Below are positions 29,001-37,135 of a stretch of DNA of 64,000 bases, piece after piece. How positions within the stretch are numbered: position 1 is the stretch's first letter; each line of letters begins with the position of its first letter. Under the pieces are notes generated by a model. The model was not told the origin of the DNA. It saw nothing but the letters and a program-made list of their open reading frames with translations, and did not search any database. Position numbers and translations under genes: made by a program. The stretch comes from JANXLS01 sp035308565 (GTDB taxonomy: Bacteria > Planctomycetota > SZUA-567 > H5-PLA8), in assembly GCA_035308565.1 (NCBI GenBank), contig DATGGK010000269.1, forward strand, positions 24,748-88,747. Direction: 5' to 3'.

Positions 29001-29083
29001 TGGTCGTTAAGTTTTCGGATGAGAAACCTGTGGTTGTGGAAGCGGTTGCTCAGGATGCGCAGTTGCAAATGGCGCACGCATAA
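20003..29083 (+). CDS. cyclic beta-1,2-glucan synthase, GT84 (NdvB/Cgs-type)
   Basis: A 3026-residue membrane protein that makes cyclic beta-1,2-glucan from UDP-glucose. Order: N-terminal region to about 450; membrane helices at about 457-520; GT84 catalytic domain with VITLDTDTQLPR (near 681) and QRRHRWMRGDWQ (near 829); membrane helices at about 875-1050; a glycoamylase-like domain (GYNASDQRLDGSFYDLLASE, near 1415; GIPWGISESGF; FMAHHQGMSMLAL); and two GH94-type phosphorylase beta-sandwiches with a C-terminal (alpha/alpha)6 domain (GAYGFRDQLQDVM, MGCGDWNDGMN). That domain controls ring length in known Cgs. It is slightly longer than the usual 2800-2900 residues, partly because three in-frame palindromic repeats (near residues 412, 1231, 2205) add Arg/Asp/Ala-rich linkers. 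The start at 20003 has a weak ribosome-binding site; a later ATG is possible. Confidence 0.93.
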   Translation: MQIQFSILKTYNAHRRESTAILNHLPNFVKNVRLRWNGRLPEGGAAHGSAEAEPPFRAELFSPEQLQSHAEALAAMHRISTARHSERLLPRLKENERIIDRTYNVVTEMVHDGVHVPPAGEWLLDNYYIIKEHISLAREHLPKRFSKELPLLDKGPAEGFPRIYHLATELITHVDGRVDLDNLSSFIASYQRKAELTIGELWAIPIVLRLTLIENLRRVAQRLSAARNDCALAEKWAKQLVQMAEKDPQNLVLVLADMVNAKLPSSSAFVAELCRRLQGQSPTLALALSWFEQRLAEQGISSEQLILSEGPVQALDQVSIGNTISSLRLLSAIDWREFVERHSVMEAILRAEPAGIYPRMDFETRDAYRHTVERIAKKFRRSESDVARRIVEIARDAGAHVADVPPASSESRRRDACATASKQAHIGYYLVDKGLKKVAKIFGGSISSTHPAACTRMGLRLCGYLLGLLAFTALLTAPFVLALLYSGISVVLTCVLSVLFAVCASQAALHILNSLVVRIVSPQRLPQMDFSAGIPDGCRTMVVIPTMLTGSKVVDNLIEGIEIRYLANRDDNIFFALLTDFSDAAQETEPGDAALVTNLQDKITALNIKYASDRPTIFFLYHRPRRWNEREGVWMGTERKRGKLCEFNRALRSCTPSEFGCVSQGVVTVGDQTLLPTFKYVITLDTDTQLPRNAARRMAAAMAHPLNRPVYDAARGRIVEGYGLLQPRVALNLSTSRRTFFARLNAPDAGVDPYTRIASDVYQDLFGEGSFVGKGIYDIDAFDYACGKHFPENRILSHDLIEGCYARSGLLTDAELYEDFPARINADIQRRHRWMRGDWQIAGWLLPWPPHSKGNSARNALSALSRWKILDNLRRSVVAPCAVILLAATWLAFPKIAWQVSVGVVALTLLPALLMFAQSVLSRGRGVPRILHLHSVIRDLLHNLCLALMSLVFLASDAILSADAIVRTGWRLLMSRRKLLEWTTASDSERKAATTLLGYVREMSATVLLTLLLAFAVIQFSSAAISAAVPLLALWLLSPLVAYVISIPRSTHPETVGADDRLFLREIARRTWRFFSDFVTPEEHWLPPDNFQQTPKPLIASRTSPTNMGAALLSTLAAFDFGYLSAKTLVFRLNATLQSMASLPRYQGHFFNWYNTRTCQPLIPNYVSSVDSGNLLSYLLVLRGGLSELHSARLLPDAAHDLAGLADTVRCLQGAVRDALAENKPSASETGRRDAGGTAHVGAAQALLLLAAETAPTLRARVKMLARFIDAARLFHSTVSNAYPDTEVVHWADAVVAHAEDLHENVLTYAPWLARDGVPASLGADLRFQRFEAACSLKSAAELDSQLAPFFEERLTRQGIVPAEQTELTQWREEIHAGAENARQTLADVEALSDLCTHLSEMNFDFLFDRTRLLLAIGYNASDQRLDGSFYDLLASEARVASYVGIALGKLPPKHWFMLGRKLTASGGDPALLSWSGSMFEYLMPALIMPSYEGSLLDQTKKAVVKWQIDYAAKNGIPWGISESGFSARDIEQNYQYRAFGVPGLGFKRGLSEDLVIAPYASVMALMVAPRQACANLRELAGLQALNAYGFFEAIDYTASRLRKGQKLSIVRSFMAHHQGMSMLALTHFLLDKPMQRRFSLDPRLRATDLLLQERVPRTAVPIYPHSAEEEHLETKAEPKGARIREFKTPDTASPEVQLLSNGRYHVMLTSAGGGYSRCKDLALTRWSEDGTCDPWGQFCYIRDVESGRVWSATHQPTLDGAGTGGDFLVHFGHSSAEFRRQEMGITTHLDVCVSPEDDVELRLLKVANASRVKRRIEVVTYAEVVLNTSGADQSHPAFSNLFVQTEIVKEKSAILCTRRPRGEHETPVWLFHQVTFKGNVPGDVSFETDRAKFIGRGGSLKNPLALRETQAHSGTCGSVLDPIVSVRRTIELQPMESVELQLVTGVADSRAAALGLVDKFQDYRLCERAFEVSWTNSKVVLSQLNADESDAQVFCELAAPILFASPFHRAAPGVLARNKRNQSGLWGQGISGDYPIVLLRISDVANIELAREALKAHAFLRMKGLAFDLVIWNEDSSMYRQSLHDELMGVVMTGTEAGMLDKPGGIFIRRGDQIAEEDRVLLQTLARVTLQEGRGRLEDQIQRRAIAEFRPPKFVPTRMGLLHQAPARPNATPRPFAIEALKFFNGTGGAAVVQTSRSHDSGIAGETPALRDTSGGGFSRDGREYILLLKHGYSTPAPWCNVIANSFFGTVISESGSAYSWAENAHEYRLTPWHNDAVLDGSGECFYLRDEETGYFWSPTPKPVRGESDYRVRHGFGYSIFETVHNGIRSEMTVFVVPDAPVKIVLLKLRNESAERRVMTATAYWEWVLGEGRPKNAQHVVTEPDRTGAIYARNAYNTDFQSRVSFCTVSDRNRSVTCDRAEFIGRNGRLENPAAMRSTRLSGRVGAGLDPCTVFQVKVDFHPGEERWVAFALGAGKNASEAQALAQRYQSVDTAQRALERVRQNWRRTLGAIQIETPDPAFDTLANGWLIYQVLSCRVCARSGFYQSGGAYGFRDQLQDVMALTFAAPELTREHVLRCAARQFEDGDVQHWWHPPVGRGVRTKFSDDYLWLPYAVSRYVLTTGDTGVLSESAFFSVGRALKPEEEAYYDVPHPSDKSSTLYEHCKRALTHALQRMGQHGLPLMGCGDWNDGMNLVGIKGQGESVWLAFFLHDVLTQFGAVAQRVSDASMQQMCEEGVKQLRTAIGLHAWDGNWYLRAFFDNGQPLGSASNPECQIDSLPQSWAVLSKAGDPDRCRHAMNAVFERLVHKDQRLIQLFTPPFDKSDLNPGYIKAYVPGVRENGGQYTHAAIWAVMAFAELGDVERAWDLLRMLNPINHGSTAEDIDIYKVEPYVMAADVYALPPHTGRGGWTWYTGSAGWMYRLMIETLLGIRREVNVLKVQPRVPKSWKTFSIQYRFRETLYRIKVERTLDTPGVVVDGVGQKERDGFTLQNDGREHNVVVKFSDEKPVVVEAVAQDAQLQMAHA
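21236..21254. repeat. palindromic repeat inserted in frame in the glucan synthase gene (copy 1)
   Basis: CGCAGGCG-GGA-CGCCTGCG, nested in a wider hairpin that begins TCCCGCCTGC upstream. It is translated as the linker SRRRDACATAS. The same core occurs between genes elsewhere in the window. Confidence 0.7.
23694..23710. repeat. palindromic repeat inserted in frame in the glucan synthase gene (copy 2)
   Basis: GCCGGCG-GGA-CGCCGGC, translated as SETGRRDAGGTAH, in a region where homologous proteins are not expected to need this linker. Confidence 0.65.
26615..26631. repeat. palindromic repeat inserted in frame in the glucan synthase gene (copy 3)
   Basis: GCAGGCG-AGA-CGCCTGC, translated as IAGETPALRD. 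It lies between the two phosphorylase-like segments. Confidence 0.65.
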
Positions 29084-29366
29084 AGAGCGATATCATATAG
29101 GGTTTCACCCCATAGATATGCCTCTGGAAACATCGTACAGTGCCTATGTCAGAAGCATTTGATGAAAATAAGATTTAGTTTAACGCGGGAACGGAATCTC
29201 GATGGAGGCTGTCCCTCTGAAGTAAAATTCGAAGTCACATCAATCATCCCCGAAAGTTCTCTGCCCTCTTCCGCAATTAACAACCCCTGTTGAGGCTCCA
29301 TTTCCCGCATTTTTGATTTCTGTTTGCAAAGCGCATCTCAAACTCATTTGAACAAAGGAAACGCTC
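29084..29366. other. intergenic region with promoter module D
   Basis: Apart from promoter module D at its left edge and the ribosome-binding site AAAGGAAACGC of the next gene, no gene or structural RNA is apparent. Confidence 0.5.
29100..29141 (+). promoter_or_regulatory. promoter module D
   Basis: GGGTTTCACCCC at 29100-29111, TAGATA at 29113-29118, a 17-base spacer, TACAGT at 29136-29141. The stretch from the palindrome through ATAGATATG is identical to module C. It stands upstream of three small genes (29367, 29607, 29876). Confidence 0.65.
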
Positions 29367-29534
29367 ATGATGAAGAACATTCCCCTTAAGCGTAATCTAC
29401 CCATGCTGAAGGAAGCGGAGCGAAAAGAGCGCGAGGATAACGCGGCGAAAAGACTCTCTTCGAACCTCAACGAGGCCGTGGAAAAGAGCATCGCAAAGAA
29501 GTCCAAGGACGAAGTACAGTCCAAGCCCAGTTAA
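29367..29534 (+). CDS. small charged protein, unknown
   Basis: A 55-residue Lys/Glu-rich helical peptide (begins MMKNIPLKRNLPMLKEAERK, ends KSKDEVQSKPS). GGAA lies about eight bases before the first ATG. It sits between promoter module D and the DUF3309 gene, forming a likely operon of stress-type small proteins. No family recognised. Confidence 0.55.
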   Translation: MMKNIPLKRNLPMLKEAERKEREDNAAKRLSSNLNEAVEKSIAKKSKDEVQSKPS

Positions 29535-29606
29535 CAACATCCACGCGGTTATCGCAATGGATTCAGATGCCAGGAAGAATCGCAACACCAACCGGAGGTA
29601 ATAGTC

Positions 29607-29762
29607 ATGCTAGGTACAATTTTGATTGTCGTGCTCATTCTCGCGCTGCTCGGCGCCATTCCCACATGGGGACACAGCAGAGAATGGGGTTATGGTCCCA
29701 GCGGCGGGCTGGGTCTCGTTCTGCTGATCGTCGTAATACTGATGTTCATGGGCAGAATTTAG
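29607..29762 (+). CDS. DUF3309 small membrane protein
   Basis: A 51-residue protein, MLGTILIVVLILALLGAIPT, then a short polar loop WGHSREWGYGPSGG, then a second hydrophobic stretch LGLVLLIVVILMFMGRI. This is the DUF3309 pattern: two membrane segments joined by a Trp/Gly loop. The family is frequent in stress-induced clusters of soil bacteria. A strong ribosome-binding site, GGAGGTAATAGTC, precedes the ATG. Confidence 0.85.
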   Translation: MLGTILIVVLILALLGAIPTWGHSREWGYGPSGGLGLVLLIVVILMFMGRI

Positions 29763-29875
29763 CCGTCCAGCGGGGAGCCATTTAGACGCACAGGAGTCTG
29801 GCGAAACCACCAGCCCAGCAGGTGCGTCGCATTACTGGTTTTCCAACTCAGTTAGAATCTGCGGGGAGCAAATCG

Positions 29876-30379
29876 ATGGCTGAAATCAATCCCGATCCTT
29901 ATAAAGCTGGAGATCCACTTGGACCCATTGGCCGCGTTACAGCGATTTTCAGTTCACTGGCAGATTTAAAGTCCGCTTTGCCCGCGATAAAGAATGCGGG
30001 AATCAAGGGCGACGACACGGCAGTCTTCATTGGAGCCGAAGGTGCGGTGCAACTCGACGCAAGCGGCGAAATTCGCGACATTGCAGGCTTGAAAATGTTT
30101 CAAAACGCCGTGTGCGACGAGGCGCAGTTATTCGAAGAATTCGAACAGGCGTTGGCCGTCGCGGTTCCGCTGAACAGGACCGTGTCGCTCGCGGGGTCAT
30201 TCGTGGGCGTGCCGTTGGGCGACCAGTTCAGCGGATCTTCAAAATCCAGGCTGTTCGCGCCGGTCCATGTGTACTGCTGCGCAAAAACGGAAAGAAAAGA
30301 AGCGAACGAAATCAACACCAAGACCGACAGACCCGCAAACTTCATGCGTCCCATGCACATGACGGAGCCCCTCTCTTGA
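29876..30379 (+). CDS. stress-protein-like (YflT/GSP17M-style) domain, C-terminally disrupted
   Basis: The first about 93 residues form a coherent domain (RVTAIFSSLADLKSALPAIK, then GDDTAVFIGAEGAVQLDASG) resembling the N-terminal alpha/beta domain of general stress proteins of the YflT/GSP17M type. From about residue 94 (nt 30155) the frame runs antisense to a different gene fragment and the sequence (SKSRLFAPVHVYCCAKTERK) no longer looks like protein. The authentic C-terminus is therefore lost and replaced. GGGGAGCAAATCG precedes the ATG at 29876. It may still produce a folded N-terminal domain. Confidence 0.5.
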   Translation: MAEINPDPYKAGDPLGPIGRVTAIFSSLADLKSALPAIKNAGIKGDDTAVFIGAEGAVQLDASGEIRDIAGLKMFQNAVCDEAQLFEEFEQALAVAVPLNRTVSLAGSFVGVPLGDQFSGSSKSRLFAPVHVYCCAKTERKEANEINTKTDRPANFMRPMHMTEPLS

Positions 30380-30390
30380 GTTGTGATCAA
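30155..30390 (-). pseudogene. N-terminal stub of an autotransporter-repeat/PEP-like secreted protein
   Basis: The minus strand reads MKFAGLSVLVLISFASFLSV (signal peptide), then QQYTWTGANSLDFEDPLNWS, then PASDTVLFSGTATA. The TWTG...DPLNWSPNGxPxxxDTVxF pattern is the first module of autotransporter-associated beta-strand repeat proteins. Homology stops at about 30155, where it collides with the plus-strand stress-like gene; the rest of a normally very long protein is missing. Both genes end at the same point, which marks a deletion or rearrangement junction. Confidence 0.6.
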
Positions 30391-30516
30391 TGCCGCAAGA
30401 GTAATGAGATGGCACTTTGAGTGGCAACATCAATCTGCGCTTTAGCGCAAATAAAATAACGTTTTGAGCAGGGGACAAACCACGATTCAAGCGATTGGCG
30501 TTGACGATTGAGTGGA

Positions 30517-31080
30517 TTAGAGGCCGAGGCGTTGGAATTCGGCGCAGGCGGATTGAAGGGAAGGTGGCGGATTGCCCTCGAGTTTTCCACGGCGGCACAT
30601 GGCGGCAAGTTTTTCGACTTGTGGCTGGCATCGGCTTTCTTCTTTTTTATATTTCGGATATTTATCTTGATCGTCAGCAGCAAGTTCTACAACCTCCTCG
30701 CCACGGAGATACGCCAGCCAAGTTTCAATATTTCGCTTTGGAATAATGAATGCAAATTTTTCGGTCGGAGTTCGAAATTGTATAGGCTCGTCGCGGCATA
30801 TTTTCTCAAACCAATCCAGCCGATCCTGAACAGTCAGCTTGTCAGCGTCCGCAATAACAATCAGACAAGTTGCCGCGCGACTGCTTCGCGCGCGGAACCA
30901 TTTCAACTCCTTAATGAATTGCTCGCGAACAAATTGCTCCGCGGATCCCTTGCCAGGCTTAATGGCAACTTCACGTAATTTTCGAGTGTCGAATTTCCGT
31001 TCTTTCAGGAATCGGCTCGCGAAGCTCCGATGTTGAACATCTTCATAAAGAAGTGTGATAAAGACAGCATCTTTGCTCAT
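30517..31080 (-). CDS. TOPRIM/DUF4276-like protein, partner of the upstream ATPase
   Basis: A 187-residue protein. Near the N-terminus is LLYEDVQHRSFASRFL with an Glu-Asp pair; in the middle CLIVIADADKLTVQDRL with an acidic DxD; then PKRNIETWLAYL, matching the P-x-R-x-I-E-x-W block of DUF4276/TOPRIM-like proteins. These acidic positions fit a Mg2+-dependent nuclease active site. The ATG overlaps the ATPase stop codon (ATGA), so the two are translationally coupled. Ends in a basic/helical tail. Probably the effector half of an ATPase-nuclease cassette; family assignment is moderately sure, activity is inference. Confidence 0.6.
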   Translation of the reverse strand: MSKDAVFITLLYEDVQHRSFASRFLKERKFDTRKLREVAIKPGKGSAEQFVREQFIKELKWFRARSSRAATCLIVIADADKLTVQDRLDWFEKICRDEPIQFRTPTEKFAFIIPKRNIETWLAYLRGEEVVELAADDQDKYPKYKKEESRCQPQVEKLAAMCRRGKLEGNPPPSLQSACAEFQRLGL

Positions 31081-32222
31081 GCAATCCAGCCTCTGGCAAC
31101 ACCCTCAGAAGCTTTCATCCCTTCGATAGTTTCCTTCGGCGATTCACTGACGCGCACCGGCCCGTTACTTTCACGATCGAACCAGCGGCCCGAATTCATC
31201 GCCAAATAGTCGATTATCTCCGGGTGGTGCGAAATAAGTACCACTTGCTCAATTCCATTATCGCATGCATCCGATAATTCTCTAAGCCACGGTTGGATTT
31301 CCCGCAACGCAACATAGTTGTCTGGTTCGTCAAGAAAAAGACAATATCCTTGGCCTTTTAGCCCAAATAGTAATGAATATAACGCCACAAGAACGCGCTG
31401 CCCGTCCGACAGTTCACCGAAATCAAATGATATTGATCTTCCGGATCCATGATTTAGATCGAACAGAACTTTTAATATTCGCGTTTTCTCGCCTTCAGCT
31501 TTGATATTGAAGCTGTTAAATCCGGGCAGCACTTTCTTGAGTTCTTGAAAAATAAGGAAGGCTTGACCTTGATGCTCCTGTGATAAGAACCGATACCAAG
31601 CGGCAAAGTTAGCCATATTACGTGACAGTGCTCGATCCTCAGATTTGCTCTCAGAACTCATCATCGTCGGACAGACCGTTGCAATAATGAGCTTTTCCAA
31701 TTCAATGCAAAAAATGTTTAGGCGGTTCATGTGAGGACTGCCCTTAAACGTTCCCACTCCCGACCTGTTCAAATCATATTTGCATTCCACATGATTGTTT
31801 GTCCGTTCATCGAGGACTGTCGCGTTGCCGGAATTACACAAAAAAAGATTGCCAACCGACACGACTGCCCCTGTAGGGGTTGATTTACTGTTTGTACACA
31901 TTAGACTCTCGTGCTTCACACAAGTCTGCTTTCTATCCTTGCTGTGCTCTATCAATAATCTATATTTGAAAACATCTTCTCCCTTCTCGAGCTCAACTTC
32001 AAGAACTTGAGTATCAAGCGTTTCCCATCGCGTTAAATCTTCGGCTGGAAAAATCTCTCGAACTTTCGATTCGCCAACCACGAGCTGCTGCAATTTCCAA
32101 AGCACTTCAAATACCGTCGTCTTCCCCGACCCATTCTCCCCCAACAGCAGATTCATCCGGTCGAACTTGATCTCAAAGTTCACCAGACATCGAAAATTGT
32201 CCACATAAAGCCGCTTCAACAT
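31077..32222 (-). CDS. ABC/SMC-like AAA ATPase (AAA_15/AAA_21 type)
   Basis: A 381-residue ATPase starting MLKRLYVDNFRCLVNFEIKF. Walker A is LLLGENGSGKTTVFEVLW (about 26-43), the ABC-like signature is FGELSDGQRVLVALY, Walker B is YCLFLDEPDNYVAL and the switch His is in VLISHHPEI. There is no membrane domain. The middle (about 100-230) is a variable insertion with Cys and His. Such stand-alone ATPases occur with nuclease partners in OLD, PARIS and Septu-type defence modules. The gene is visibly richer in A+T than rpoC next to it, suggesting horizontal acquisition. Downstream it is coupled to the TOPRIM-like gene. Confidence 0.85.
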   Translation of the reverse strand: MLKRLYVDNFRCLVNFEIKFDRMNLLLGENGSGKTTVFEVLWKLQQLVVGESKVREIFPAEDLTRWETLDTQVLEVELEKGEDVFKYRLLIEHSKDRKQTCVKHESLMCTNSKSTPTGAVVSVGNLFLCNSGNATVLDERTNNHVECKYDLNRSGVGTFKGSPHMNRLNIFCIELEKLIIATVCPTMMSSESKSEDRALSRNMANFAAWYRFLSQEHQGQAFLIFQELKKVLPGFNSFNIKAEGEKTRILKVLFDLNHGSGRSISFDFGELSDGQRVLVALYSLLFGLKGQGYCLFLDEPDNYVALREIQPWLRELSDACDNGIEQVVLISHHPEIIDYLAMNSGRWFDRESNGPVRVSESPKETIEGMKASEGVARGWIA

Positions 32223-32280
32223 GGCGCCCTCTTTTCTGCCGAATCATTCTACAATACTATCTCGTCATTCTCCAAACGAA

Positions 32281-32314
32281 ACCGGCGGGAAAAGCTCCTC
32301 GCCCTCCCGCCGGT
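32281..32314 (-). terminator. hairpin downstream of rpoC
   Basis: Ten-base arms ACCGGCGGGA (32281-32290) and TCCCGCCGGT (32305-32314) in the gap between rpoC and the ATPase gene. In the minus-strand direction it is followed by TTTCG only, so termination would be weak and read-through into the cassette is possible. Confidence 0.4.
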
Positions 32315-32339
32315 CTCCAGTCTCTCGTCTCCAGTCTAT

Positions 32340-36662
<4,323 letters not shown>

Positions 36663-36811
36663 TGTGCGTTCTCCCAATCTGCCGTTACATCAAAAATCGT
36701 TTCGAGTCTCTTGCAAAAGTGCACTTCGTGTCGTTACTTTTCCGAAAGTTCTCTTGTCTAAGTGCGCCGCGCCGCTATACCGTGTGCGGTTGAATTCTGG
36801 GGTTTTCGTAC

Positions 36812-36862
36812 CGCCGGCTTCCAGCCGGCAAGTTTCTCAATCGGGCCGGCTGGAAGCCGGCG
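36812..36862. repeat. inverted repeat between rpoB and rpoC
   Basis: CGCCGGCTTCCAGCCGGC at 36812-36829 is the exact reverse complement of 36845-36862; each arm is itself a small palindrome. The loop is 15 bases. It is of the same style as other G+C-rich palindromes in the window. Confidence 0.75.
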
Positions 36863-36907
36863 ATACAAAAGCCAAGTTTTCGACCGCGCGGAGTATAATT
36901 CAATTGC

Positions 36908-37127
36908 TGCAAGAATTGCACCTCGTTCGTTCGTAGTCCCGCCTTTAGGCGGAAGCGCACTCGATCCGAATTATGTGCAATAGTTGCACATGTGCGCACG
37001 GATCCCAGTCAGTTACTTTGTGCCTTCGCGCCTTTGCGTGAAAATTCGTTGCAAAAGTTGCACACCGTGCACGCAACTCACTTTTCCTCCGCGTCTCTAC
37101 GCGATAACTCCGTTGCAAAAGTTGCAC
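36908..37127. repeat. four-fold TGCAANANTTGCAC motif
   Basis: TGCAAGAATTGCAC at 36908-36921, TGCAATAGTTGCAC at 36976-36989, TGCAAAAGTTGCAC at 37050-37063 and again at 37114-37127. Each is a near-palindrome; intervals are 68, 74 and 64 bases. The last copy ends eight bases from the rpoB stop codon. Confidence 0.75.
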
Positions 37128-37135
37128 CACGTGTC

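Larger units (their letters stand above)
36663..37135. other. rpoB-rpoC intergenic region rich in repeats
   Basis: 473 bases where most bacteria have a short gap. It contains an inverted-repeat pair (36812-36829 with 36845-36862) and four spaced copies of a TGCAA-n4-TTGCAC-like motif at 36908, 36976, 37050 and 37114. No gene is seen; rpoC has its own ribosome-binding site. Confidence 0.7.
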
